Assembly (NCBI RefSeq): GCF_026240905.1
Contig: NZ_JAPEVI010000003.1
Coordinates: 248,001-312,000, forward strand
DNA length: 64,000 bases
From: Roseibium salinum
Lineage (GTDB): Bacteria; Pseudomonadota; Alphaproteobacteria; Rhizobiales; Stappiaceae
Reading direction: 5' to 3'
The translations under genes and the position numbers were made by a program. Shown in pieces: positions 9,280 through 19,929 of the stretch. Under the pieces are notes generated by a model. The model was not told the DNA's origin and made no database searches. It saw only the letters and a program-made list of their open reading frames with translations. Within the stretch, counting starts at the first letter, position 1. The number at the start of each line of letters is the position of its first letter.

Positions 9280-10950
9280 ATGCTGGTCACGCTGTCTATT
9301 CGTGACATCGTACTCATCGACCGTCTTGACCTTGACTTCACCGCAGGAATGTCGGTTCTCACCGGCGAAACCGGTGCGGGTAAATCCATCCTTCTCGATT
9401 CTCTGTCGCTGGCTCTTGGGGCCCGCGGCGATGCGGATCTCGTCCGTCACGGCGAGGCCCAGGGACAGGTGACTGCCGTTTTCGATGTCGCCGCGGACCA
9501 TCCGGTTCGGGCGCTCCTGCGAGACAATGATGTGGTCGATGACGGGGACGTGATCCTGCGCCGTATTCAGACGGCGGACGGGCGCACGCGCGCCTTTGTC
9601 AACGACCAGCCGGTCAGTGCGGGTCTATTGCGGCAGGCGGGGTCTCTCCTGGTCGAGATCCACGGCCAGCACGACGACCGGGCCCTGGTCGATCCCGACA
9701 GCCACCGGGCGCTTATCGATGTATTTGGCGGGTTGACGGGCGATGTGGACGCCGTCGGCCGCGCCTATACGGCGTTCAGGGCAGCGGAAAAGGCTGTGAG
9801 CGACCACGAGAAGCGCATCGAATCGGCCCGCAACGAGGCAGACTTCCTGCGTGCGGCGGTCGACGAACTGAGCACCCTCAAACCTCAGGCGGGTGAAGAG
9901 GAACAGCTGGCGACCCGGCGTGCCGACATGATGCGGGTGGAAAAAATCGCCGGTGATCTCGCCGAGGCCTTCGAAACGCTCAACGGCTCCGCATCCCCGA
10001 TGCCGGAACTTGCCAGTCTGCTGCGCCGGCTCGAGCGCAAGACGGATCAGGTGCCGGATCTTCTGGGACAGCCGGTCAGGACACTGTCCGAGGCGCTCGA
10101 CCTTTTGGAGGAAACGCGCGCCGGGCTGGAAAGCGCATTACGGGAGACGGAGTTCGACCCGCACGAACTGGAAGCGGCCGAAGAACGCCTGTTTGCCCTT
10201 CGCGCGGCTTCGCGCAAATACTCCGTGCCGGTCGACGAACTTGCTGCCCTTTGCGAGCGCATGGCCGGTGATCTCTCCGATCTCGATGCGGGAGAGGACA
10301 AGCTCGCGGCTCTCGTCAAGGCGGCTGCGGCAGCTCGTTCGGACTATGACAAAAAGGCCGCCGCTCTATCGGGCAAGCGCACAAAGACCGCCAAGGCCCT
10401 GGAAAAATCGGTCGAGGCCGAACTTCCGGACCTGAAGCTGGAGCGTGCCCGGTTCATCGTTGAATTGCAGAGCGATCCGGAAAGCCGCGGCCGCTCCGGT
10501 ATCGACCAGCTGGAATTCCACGTTCAGACAAACCCGGGAACCAGAGCGGGGCCGATCATGAAGGTCGCCTCCGGCGGCGAACTGTCCCGGTTCCTTCTGG
10601 CGCTGAAAGTGTCTCTGGCCGACAAGGGGTCGGCTCCCACGCTCGTTTTCGACGAAATCGACACCGGCGTCGGCGGTGCGGTCGCCGAGGCCATCGGCGT
10701 GCGCCTTGCGCGTCTGGCCGACAATGTTCAGGTCCTCACCGTTACCCATGCGCCGCAGGTCGCGGCCCGCGCGGAAGGCCATTTCCTGATTGTCAAGGAA
10801 CCGACGACGCCGGACCGGGTCGCGACGCGGGTCAAGCGTATCGACGAGGGGCACAGGCGTGAGGAAATCGCCAGAATGCTGGCTGGCAGCGTGATCACCG
10901 ACGAGGCGCGTGCCGCGGCCGGCAAGCTGCTCACGGAAACGGCGGGATAG
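9280..10950 (+). CDS. recN: DNA repair protein RecN
   Basis: SMC-like ATPase that acts early in double-strand break repair. The 556-residue protein starts at the ATG at 9280 (MLVTLSIRDIVLIDRL) and has Walker A GETGAGKS near residue 29, a long central coiled coil (about 160-370), the ABC signature region ASGGELSRFLLALK and Walker B LVFDEIDTGVGG. It lies 143 nt after the corrected bamD stop, with a GAGGAG ribosome binding site. Length is normal. It follows bamD and precedes ligA, a common alphaproteobacterial order. Confidence 0.95.
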   Translation: MLVTLSIRDIVLIDRLDLDFTAGMSVLTGETGAGKSILLDSLSLALGARGDADLVRHGEAQGQVTAVFDVAADHPVRALLRDNDVVDDGDVILRRIQTADGRTRAFVNDQPVSAGLLRQAGSLLVEIHGQHDDRALVDPDSHRALIDVFGGLTGDVDAVGRAYTAFRAAEKAVSDHEKRIESARNEADFLRAAVDELSTLKPQAGEEEQLATRRADMMRVEKIAGDLAEAFETLNGSASPMPELASLLRRLERKTDQVPDLLGQPVRTLSEALDLLEETRAGLESALRETEFDPHELEAAEERLFALRAASRKYSVPVDELAALCERMAGDLSDLDAGEDKLAALVKAAAAARSDYDKKAAALSGKRTKTAKALEKSVEAELPDLKLERARFIVELQSDPESRGRSGIDQLEFHVQTNPGTRAGPIMKVASGGELSRFLLALKVSLADKGSAPTLVFDEIDTGVGGAVAEAIGVRLARLADNVQVLTVTHAPQVAARAEGHFLIVKEPTTPDRVATRVKRIDEGHRREEIARMLAGSVITDEARAAAGKLLTETAG

Positions 10951-10993
10951 CCGAAGCCTCCCGCCGCATTCACGCATCTGTGCGTAAGAAAAC

Positions 10994-11281
10994 TTACTGC
11001 CCGTCTGCCGGCGTAGCCGGCTCGGGTGCTGCGGGTTCGGGTGCAGCAGGTTCGACACCCGTCCCGGAGCCGGAATCCGTATCGCCCGCCGGTGCGGTTC
11101 CGCTGTCCGTGCTCGGGGCGTTCATTTCAATGCTGACGCTGTCGCCCGTGCCAAAGTAGCCGTTCGCATAGAGCACTCCACCGATAATCAACACCACTAT
11201 CAGGGCACCGGCGATAAACCATCCGGCACCACTGCCGCTCGATTTTTCGACATAGTGGGTTTCGCGGTCATGTTCAGCCAT
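10994..11281 (-). CDS. small single-pass membrane protein
   Basis: A 95-residue protein I do not recognise as a named family. It has a short charged head (MAEHDRETHYVEKSSG), one membrane segment at about 20-40 (WFIAGALIVVLIIGGVLYA), and a low-complexity tail rich in Ser, Gly, Glu, Pro and Ala with a repeated AAPEPA unit. The ATG at 11281 has a strong AGGAGG site 7 nt upstream, which supports translation. It is divergent from ligA and convergent with recN. The tail would probably face the periplasm. Function unknown. Confidence 0.75.
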   Translation of the reverse strand: MAEHDRETHYVEKSSGSGAGWFIAGALIVVLIIGGVLYANGYFGTGDSVSIEMNAPSTDSGTAPAGDTDSGSGTGVEPAAPEPAAPEPATPADGQ

Positions 11282-11318
11282 TTCGACCTCCTGAGTCTTC
11301 CGGCAAGTCCGACAGTAA

Positions 11319-13580
<2,262 letters not shown>

Positions 13581-13599
13581 GGGTTCCCCGAACCTGTCG

Positions 13600-13703
13600 T
13601 TGTCGTCCCGGTTTGGCGTTGGCGAGGACAGGAGGTCCGCCAACCCCGTCCGTTGATCCGAAAGCGCCCGGCATTATCCGGTCCCAGCGTGCAGGGATGA
13701 CAA
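13600..13703. repeat. inverted-repeat-bounded intergenic element
   Basis: The first part of the ligA-uvrD gap is bounded by TTGTCGTCCC and GGGATGACAA, imperfect inverted copies of each other (9 of 10 positions pair). This resembles the palindromic dispersed repeats common between genes in this order. The remaining 270 nt up to uvrD show no convincing gene; a 70-codon ORF there lacks a ribosome binding site and looks accidental. Confidence 0.5.
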
Positions 13704-13974
13704 TCCGGTGGACTATCGTTAGAGCTGGGGGTGTGGGCTTCTGAAGCTTCGCCAAGGACATGGGCGCGGCATCTCTTGTCCCCACCAAATCCCGCTATCC
13801 GGCCTCGCCAGCGCCGGGTTGTTGCTATATTGTTCTCAGCCGAGTATCTGCTCCGCATTGTGTTTGCGTGCAGACCTGACGCCAGAACTGATTTAGATCG
13901 ATCAACCCGTCTGCTTTTGCGCGCGCACCTGAAAGCAGGTTGATCTGGAGCTCTAAGAACCGGACCAGTGAACC

Positions 13975-16410
13975 ATGGCAGACCCGAACGGGTATGACGA
14001 TTCATTCGACGATCCCTTTCAGCCGGTCGGCACACGGATAGAGTCCGCGCCCGTGCCGGCGAGGCGGGAAGGCGGGATTGCCGCGCGGGCCATGGCGGCA
14101 CGGGGAGCGCCCTCCGATTATCTTGCCGGTCTCAACCCGGAGCAGCGCCAGGCCGTGGAAACGACGGAAGGGCCGCTTCTGGTGCTGGCCGGGGCCGGCA
14201 CTGGCAAGACCCGGGTCCTGACGACGCGCATCGCCCATATCCTGGCGACCGGCCGGGCGCGGCCGTTCGAAATCCTGGCGGTGACCTTTACCAACAAGGC
14301 CGCGCGGGAGATGAAGGAACGCATTGCGGGCTTTGTCGGCGGCAATGTGGAGGGCATGGCCTGGCTCGGCACGTTCCACTCCATCTGCGTCAAGATCCTG
14401 CGCAAACATGCCGAGCTTGTCGGCCTGAAATCCAGTTTCTCCATTCTCGACACGGACGACCAGATCCGCCTGATCAAGCAGATCATCCAGGCCGAGGGGC
14501 TGGACGACAAGCGCTGGACGGCACGCGCCTTCGCCGGCATTCTCGACGGCTGGAAGAACCGGGCGCTCGGTCCGGAGGACATTGCGGAAGGCGAGGCGCG
14601 GGCGTTTGCAAACGGCAAGGGCCGCAAGCTCTACCGCGAGTATCAGGAGCGCCTGTCGATCCTGAATGCCGCGGATTTCGGCGATCTGCTGCTGCATGTG
14701 ATCACGCTGTTCAAGAAGCACCCCGATGTCCTGAAGGACTACCAGCGCCGCTTCCGCTACATGCTGGTGGACGAGTATCAGGATACCAACGTTGCGCAGT
14801 ATCTGTGGCTGCGTCTGCTCGCCCAGGGCAATCCCAATGTCTGCTGTGTCGGCGACGACGACCAGTCGATCTATGGCTGGCGTGGGGCGGAGGTCGACAA
14901 CATCCTGCGCTTCGAGCATGACTTCAAGGGCGCGACAGTCATCCGCCTGGAGCGCAATTACCGCTCGACCAGCCACATCCTGGCGGCGGCATCCCATCTG
15001 ATCTCCTTCAACGAGGGCCGGCTCGGCAAGACGCTTTTCACGGATTTTTCGGAACCCGACCACGATCTGGTGTCGGTCGCCTCCGTGTGGGATTCCGAAG
15101 AAGAAGCCCGGACGATCGGCGAGGAAATCGAAGCGCTGCAGACCAAGGGCCATTCTCTCAACGAGATGGCGGTTCTGGTGCGCGCCTCCTTCCAGATGCG
15201 CTCGTTCGAAGATCGTTTCGTCACCCTCGGTCTCAACTATCGGGTCATCGGCGGTCCGCGCTTTTACGAGCGCCTGGAAATCCGCGATGCCATGGCCTAT
15301 TTCCGCTGCGTCGTGCAGCCGTCTGACGATCTCGCCTTCGAGCGGATCGTCAACACGCCGAAACGGGGCCTGGGCGAGGCCACGATCAAGCTGGTGCACG
15401 GGGTCGCCCGGGCCGAGCGCATCCCGCTCATGCAGGCGGCCAGCCAGTTGATCGACACGGAAGAACTGAAGCCCAAGCCGCGCAATGCGCTGAAAAACGT
15501 GCTCGACAATTTCGACCGCTGGCGGCGCCAGCTGGAGCAGATGAAACATACCGAGTTGGCTGAAATCATCCTGGACGAAAGCGGTTACACGGAAATGTGG
15601 CGTCAGGACCGCTCCGCCGAAGCGCCCGGGCGGCTCGACAACCTGAAGGAACTGATCCGCTCGATGGACGAGTTCGAATCCATGACCGGGTTCCTGGAGC
15701 ATATCTCCCTGGTGATGGACCGGGACAGCGCCGATGCGACGGATGCCGTGTCGATCATGACGCTGCACTCCGCCAAGGGGCTGGAATTCGACACCGTCTT
15801 TCTGCCGGGCTGGGAAGAGGGGCTGTTCCCGCACCAGCGCTCGCTCGACGAGAGCGGCCGGGCGGGGCTGGAGGAAGAGCGCCGCCTTGCCTATGTCGGC
15901 ATTACCCGTGCCAAGAAGCGCGCCAAGATCTATTTCGCTTCCAACCGGCGCATCCATGGCCAGTGGCAGTCCTCCCTGCCGTCCCGCTTCTTGGACGAGC
16001 TGCCGGTGGATCATGTGGAGATCGCCGAACCGTCGACCAGCTACGGTGGATATGGGGGTGGCGGTTACGGGCCGTCCCGTTTCGACAGTCACGATCCGTT
16101 CGATACCGGAAGCTATTCAACGCCGGGCTGGAAGAGGGCTCAGAGGGCCCGGTCATCCGAGGGGTTTTCCGAGGGCGGGCGCGGCTATCAGTCGGCACGC
16201 ATGAAACGCCAGGGACCGCTCACCATCGAGGGCGAACTGGTCGCCAAATCCGTCAGCGATACGCCGTCCGAATACTCCCTCGGCGAGCGGGTGTTTCACA
16301 TCAAGTTCGGATACGGGGCGATCAAGTCGATCGAGGGCAACAAACTGACCATCGATTTCGAAAAGGCCGGCGTCAAGAAGGTCATCGACAGCTTTGTCGA
16401 GCGGCACTGA
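13975..16410 (+). CDS. uvrD: ATP-dependent DNA helicase UvrD/PcrA type
   Basis: Superfamily 1A 3'-5' helicase for nucleotide excision and mismatch repair. The 811-residue protein has a disordered 45-residue lead, then LNPEQRQAVE, Walker A AGAGTGKT (about 72-79), motif II LVDEYQDTN, GDDDQSIYGWRGA, the RNYRST block, and motifs V-VI (HSAKGLEFDTVFLPG, LAYVGITRAKKR). The C-terminus ends in the typical VFHIKFGYGAI and DFEKAGVKKVIDSFV. It begins 394 nt after ligA. A large antisense ORF is a shadow. Confidence 0.95.
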   Translation: MADPNGYDDSFDDPFQPVGTRIESAPVPARREGGIAARAMAARGAPSDYLAGLNPEQRQAVETTEGPLLVLAGAGTGKTRVLTTRIAHILATGRARPFEILAVTFTNKAAREMKERIAGFVGGNVEGMAWLGTFHSICVKILRKHAELVGLKSSFSILDTDDQIRLIKQIIQAEGLDDKRWTARAFAGILDGWKNRALGPEDIAEGEARAFANGKGRKLYREYQERLSILNAADFGDLLLHVITLFKKHPDVLKDYQRRFRYMLVDEYQDTNVAQYLWLRLLAQGNPNVCCVGDDDQSIYGWRGAEVDNILRFEHDFKGATVIRLERNYRSTSHILAAASHLISFNEGRLGKTLFTDFSEPDHDLVSVASVWDSEEEARTIGEEIEALQTKGHSLNEMAVLVRASFQMRSFEDRFVTLGLNYRVIGGPRFYERLEIRDAMAYFRCVVQPSDDLAFERIVNTPKRGLGEATIKLVHGVARAERIPLMQAASQLIDTEELKPKPRNALKNVLDNFDRWRRQLEQMKHTELAEIILDESGYTEMWRQDRSAEAPGRLDNLKELIRSMDEFESMTGFLEHISLVMDRDSADATDAVSIMTLHSAKGLEFDTVFLPGWEEGLFPHQRSLDESGRAGLEEERRLAYVGITRAKKRAKIYFASNRRIHGQWQSSLPSRFLDELPVDHVEIAEPSTSYGGYGGGGYGPSRFDSHDPFDTGSYSTPGWKRAQRARSSEGFSEGGRGYQSARMKRQGPLTIEGELVAKSVSDTPSEYSLGERVFHIKFGYGAIKSIEGNKLTIDFEKAGVKKVIDSFVERH

Positions 16411-16633
16411 CGGGTTGCAGGTGTCACCAGGCGCCCATCTGTTCGGGATGTGCCTATGTGGCATTTCCGCAAATTGTCCGGTGAAACATTTCAGATGTAG
16501 AGCCTGACAGCCAGGCCAATTCTGCCCCACCTCCCCACAGGCCTCATGCTGAGGAGGGCCTTCTGGCCCGTCTCGCAGCATGGACGCGGAGCAAGCGGCG
16601 CATCCTTCGAGACGCGAGCAGGCTCGCTCCTCA

Positions 16634-17554
16634 GAGACTGGCCCGAAATGTATTGAGTGATCCCGGCCGCTTGTGATTCCGTTATTGCGCTAACAGAACG
16701 GAGCTTCACCATGTGGACCGAGATCACCCGTGCCAACTATGAGCGTCGTGGCCAGCGTTACGCAAGCGATCTGACGAACGAAGAGTGGGATTTGATCGCG
16801 CCTCATCTTCCGGAGAGGCGAGAGCGTGGGAGGCCGCGCACAACGTCGCTTCGGGAAGTGGTCAACGCGATCCTCTATCTGCTGCGTACGGGCTGCCCCT
16901 GGCGCTTTTTGCCAAGTGATTTTCCGCCGCGCTCGACTGTCCAGAGATACTTTTATGCGTGGCGTGACAATGAGTTATGGCGTGGGTTGAACCGGCGGAT
17001 AGTGGAGCAGCACCGACAAGCGCAGGCACGCAGTGCCACTCCGTCCGCCGGTGTGATCGACAGCCAGAGCGTGGCAACGACCCAAGTCGGCGGGCCACGA
17101 GGCCTTGATCCCTTCAAGCGCATCAAGGGTCGCAAGCGTCACATCGTCACCGATACAGACGGGCTCGTTCTGGACGTTCTGGTGCATCCCGCCAATATCC
17201 AGGACGTGCACGCAGCTGTGCCGCTGCTGCAAAGCCTGCGGCGGATCTATCCCGATCTTACTCATATCTTCGCCGATCGCGTCTACCGTGGCCCGAAGCT
17301 TCTGGAAAAGCTCAAGGATTGCGGGCCATGGTCGATCGAAATCGTGCAACGGCCACCTGGGGTCAAGGGATTTGCGCTCCTGCCAAGACGATGGGTTGTT
17401 GAGAGAACCTTTGCCTGGTTCGGCCGACGCAGACGCCTTGCAAAAGACTTTGAAGCAAAACAGGAAACCCAAACCGCTTGGATCTATATCGCAAACATCG
17501 AACTAATCATCAGGCGACAGGCAAAGCTAACAAAATGAGTTTCGAGTCAGACTC
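16634..17554 (+). mobile_element. IS5-family (IS427-group-like) insertion sequence
   Basis: A 921-bp element with imperfect 21-bp terminal inverted repeats: left begins GAGACTGGCCCGAAA, right (reverse complement) begins GAGTCTGACTCGAAA. It is flanked by TCA at 16631-16633 and 17555-17557, a 3-bp target duplication that fits the TNA pattern of the IS427 group. It carries a single intact transposase gene. The good TIRs, duplication and open frame indicate a recent insertion. Confidence 0.88.
16711..17538 (+). CDS. IS5-family transposase
   Basis: DDE transposase of 275 residues. The N-terminal domain DLTNEEWDLIAPHLPE (DUF4096-like) is followed by the catalytic core: first Asp in VIDSQSV, second in FADRVYRG and Glu in VVERTFAWFGRRRRLAKDFE. 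The start is the ATG at 16711 (MWTEITRANYERRGQ) rather than an upstream in-frame ATT/TTG extension into the terminal repeat. The gene fills most of the IS and shows no frameshift, unlike the two-frame layout of other IS5 groups. It should still be active. Confidence 0.93.
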   Translation: MWTEITRANYERRGQRYASDLTNEEWDLIAPHLPERRERGRPRTTSLREVVNAILYLLRTGCPWRFLPSDFPPRSTVQRYFYAWRDNELWRGLNRRIVEQHRQAQARSATPSAGVIDSQSVATTQVGGPRGLDPFKRIKGRKRHIVTDTDGLVLDVLVHPANIQDVHAAVPLLQSLRRIYPDLTHIFADRVYRGPKLLEKLKDCGPWSIEIVQRPPGVKGFALLPRRWVVERTFAWFGRRRRLAKDFEAKQETQTAWIYIANIELIIRRQAKLTK

Positions 17555-17686
17555 TCAGGATGAGGTCGGTGGGAGGCGGCGTACGTTCAGCGGGGCTTAC
17601 TCAGACGATCATCCCCGGCGTAGCTCCGGATATTCTGTCGCGCGGTTCACGCCGAGAGCATCTTCGTCCCCGAGCTTTTCCGACAG

Positions 17687-18277
17687 CTACAGCTCCACTC
17701 CCTCCGGCTCGATCAGCATGTGGCGTTCCTTCAGGAAGGGATGGATCTCGACCGCCTGCCTGAGGGCCTCCTGAGCGGGTTGTACCCGCCCCAACGTCAT
17801 CAGGATGATGGCCTTCCCGGACAGGGCGCCGAAATGGCGGGGCTCCAGGGCAAGCGCGCGTTCCGCATCCTCGAGGCTGGCCTCGTAATTGCCCTGCAGA
17901 AACAGGACAAAGGCGCGCTGGTTCCAGCCCTCGGAATAGTCGGGAACTTCTTCGACCACCTCGTCGAGCAGGTCCTTGGCGCCCTGGAAGTCATAGGAGT
18001 CGCGCCGGCGCATGGCGGTGTCGATCTTCTCCCGGATTTCCGGTGTCGGCGCCGCGTCCAGCCAGGAGTGCCAGATATCATCCTCGATCTTTCGGGCTTC
18101 CTCCTCGTTCGCCGCCTTTTTCAGCGCTTCGAACAACTCGTCCTGATACTCCGTTGCATGGGATGCGGCCGGCAGCACGGCAAGGCAAAGGACGGTGAGG
18201 ATCAAGAGAAGCGACAGAAAAGCCGCCCGGTGGTCGGTGGGGCGGTGCGTGTCGATGCGTGGTTCACAAAGCGTCAT
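17687..18277 (-). CDS. exported TPR-repeat protein
   Basis: A 196-residue protein starting at the ATG at 18277 with GGAAGAG upstream. Residues about 20-42 form a signal peptide (AAFLSLLLILTVLCLAVLPAA then SHA), so it is probably periplasmic. The rest is helical with two or three tetratricopeptide-like units (YSEGWNQRAFVLFLQGNYEA, SLEDAERALALEPRHFGALS, GKAIILMTLGRVQPAQEALRQ). No catalytic motif is visible. It is divergent from prmA, and the IS lies just past its 3' end, 132 nt from the stop, so the gene is intact. Partner unknown. Confidence 0.88.
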   Translation of the reverse strand: MTLCEPRIDTHRPTDHRAAFLSLLLILTVLCLAVLPAASHATEYQDELFEALKKAANEEEARKIEDDIWHSWLDAAPTPEIREKIDTAMRRRDSYDFQGAKDLLDEVVEEVPDYSEGWNQRAFVLFLQGNYEASLEDAERALALEPRHFGALSGKAIILMTLGRVQPAQEALRQAVEIHPFLKERHMLIEPEGVEL

Positions 18278-18415
18278 CGGTCTCTTCCTTCGTCTTGTGA
18301 AAGAAATGGAGCAGCGCGCCGTTTTGCCCAGTCTGCCGTGGTTCACTCTGGCGTGTCCGCAAGCTTGCGGCTATACCGCTCGCCTTGAACCAAATTACGA
18401 AGGGCGCAATCGGTC

Positions 18416-19306
18416 ATGAAAACCATCCGGGTGCGGATCACCGCCGAAGAACTGGAAGCCAAGCGGATTTCGGACATTCTGGAACGCGCGTTCGAGGACG
18501 AGGGCAATCCGGTGACCATTTACGAGGTCTCACCGGACGGCAGGCTGTGGGCCGCCGAGGTACTGCTGTTCGACGCGGAGCCGGACGCCGCGATGGAGAC
18601 CGTTCGCGACCGGGTCGGGGCGGATGCCTTTGCCGCGCCGATGGAGGCGGAAGAACTCCCGGACATCAATTGGGTGGAAAAGAGCCTCGAAGGCCTCAAG
18701 CCCGTGCGGGCGGGCCGGTTCGTCGTGCATGGAAAGCATGACCGCCACAAGGTGCCGGCCGGCGCCATCGCCCTTGAGATCGAGGCGGCGCTTGCCTTCG
18801 GTACCGGACATCACGGGACCACCGCAGGATGCCTCGAGGAGATCGACCGGCTGCTGTCCTTGCGTGAATATGACAGCATCCTGGATCTTGGTACCGGCAC
18901 GGGCGTTCTGGCGATCGCGGCGGCCCTGAAGGCGAAAACGCCGGTTCTGGCAACGGATATCGATCCGGTCGCCACCCAAACAGCCCTGGCAAACGCACGG
19001 TTCAACGATGCGGGGCATCTGGTGCGGGTGTTCACTGCCAATGGCATGGACGACCGGCGGTTTCGGCTTTACGGGCCGTTTGATCTCATCATCGCCAATA
19101 TCCTGGCACGGCCGCTGATGAAAATGGCGAAGTCCATCGGCGCGCGCGCGGCACAGACCGCTACGCTCGTCCTGTCCGGCCTCAGGATCGAGGACGGCCC
19201 GCGCATCCTGTTTGCCTATGGCTGCCAGGGATTTGTGCTGGACAGACGCCGGGAAAAGGACGGCTGGCTGACGCTGACCCTCGTCCGGGGCCGCAAGACC
19301 GCGTGA
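18416..19306 (+). CDS. prmA: ribosomal protein L11 methyltransferase
   Basis: PrmA trimethylates ribosomal protein L11 using S-adenosylmethionine. The 296-residue protein has an N-terminal substrate domain (about 1-95) and a Rossmann-like methyltransferase domain with the SAM loop LDLGTGTGVLAIAA (about 160-173), the acidic DIDPVA motif, and IIANILARPL, which corresponds to the family NILxxPL motif. The F-GTGHHGTT segment near 125-133 is also diagnostic. It is transcribed alone and ends before a bidirectional terminator. Confidence 0.95.
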   Translation: MKTIRVRITAEELEAKRISDILERAFEDEGNPVTIYEVSPDGRLWAAEVLLFDAEPDAAMETVRDRVGADAFAAPMEAEELPDINWVEKSLEGLKPVRAGRFVVHGKHDRHKVPAGAIALEIEAALAFGTGHHGTTAGCLEEIDRLLSLREYDSILDLGTGTGVLAIAAALKAKTPVLATDIDPVATQTALANARFNDAGHLVRVFTANGMDDRRFRLYGPFDLIIANILARPLMKMAKSIGARAAQTATLVLSGLRIEDGPRILFAYGCQGFVLDRRREKDGWLTLTLVRGRKTA

Positions 19307-19403
19307 GGAAGCGCATGGCGCGGACCCGGGACGGAGACCATTGAATTCCGGTGTCCCTCGAAAACAGGATGAACCACGCAGGCCAACCGACTGAAAAACA
19401 AAA

Positions 19404-19428
19404 AGCCTGCCGGAAATCCTGGCAGGCT
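19404..19428. terminator. bidirectional Rho-independent terminator
   Basis: AGCCTGCC / GGCAGGCT form an 8-bp stem with flanking runs of A on the left and CTTTG on the right. It can end both prmA (plus) and the DUF1127 gene (minus), whose transcript would finish in TTTTTGTTTTT. Confidence 0.7.
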
Positions 19429-19483
19429 CTTTGTTTGCACGGTGCTTTAAGTCCGCAGTCCCGCCCTGGCGGGACCGAGAGGC

Positions 19484-19690
19484 TTAGAATGCGCTGGGGG
19501 CAGTGCCTTCGCGCTCAAGCTGCTTGCGGTTGTAGCCATGTGCTGCCAGCGTCGCGTCGTCGAGCGAGAGAAGGTAACCGTTGACGTAGCGGCGCGCCTG
19601 AACGGAGCGAGCTTCAATCATGCGGTCAAATGCCCGGCGCATGAAGTTGCTGCCGCCGGCACGGGTTGAAGTGGTGGTTGCGATGGTCAT
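19484..19690 (-). CDS. DUF1127 domain small protein
   Basis: A 68-residue protein starting at the ATG at 19690, preceded by AAGGGAC. The C-terminal half, RRYVNGYLLSLDDATLAAHGYNRKQL, matches the conserved YLxxLxDxxLxxxGxxRxxI pattern of DUF1127 (YjiS-like) proteins. Small alphaproteobacterial members of this family have been linked to RNA-binding and to phosphate or carbon metabolism regulation; here that is family knowledge only. The ATG further upstream (19756) lacks a comparable ribosome site. Confidence 0.85.
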   Translation of the reverse strand: MTIATTTSTRAGGSNFMRRAFDRMIEARSVQARRYVNGYLLSLDDATLAAHGYNRKQLEREGTAPSAF

Positions 19691-19929
19691 GTGATCAGTC
19701 CCTTTTTGAAGTTCAAGAGCTTCCCTAGGGAGAACGTCTTTTTCTGTCTTGTGCACCTTATATGCCGACTTGCTCCGCCATCCGGTAGGCTTCCAAACGC
19801 ATGACAGCCTTGCGTATTTCGCATATGCGAAGAAATATGTTGCGCTGCGATATGATTTTGAGTTTCTCCGCCCGTCCCGGACGATTATCCCGCTTGATCG
19901 ATCGCCGCGGGCAAATTACCGTTCGGCTC

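Larger units (their letters stand above)
16542..17565. repeat. palindromic dispersed repeat split by an IS
   Basis: Outer arms CCTCATGCTGAGGAG (16542-16556) and CTCCTCA...GGATGAGG (16627-16633 plus 17558-17565) pair at 14 of 15 positions once the IS and one TCA copy are removed. Inner pairs CGTCTCG / CGAGACG and two small hairpins (GGCC-TTCT-GGCC, GAGC-AG-GCTC) give a cloverleaf-like fold. The unit looks like the CTCAGGATGAGG-type palindromes dispersed in Rhizobiales genomes. The region between uvrD and the IS holds nothing else that I can identify. Confidence 0.7.

Noticed and set aside
13731..13943. 70-codon ORF between ligA and uvrD
   Set aside because: No ribosome binding site, no recognisable domain, compositionally like non-coding DNA.
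14002..16092. 696-residue minus-strand ORF opposite uvrD
   Set aside because: Antisense shadow with no domain; helicase motifs are on the plus strand.
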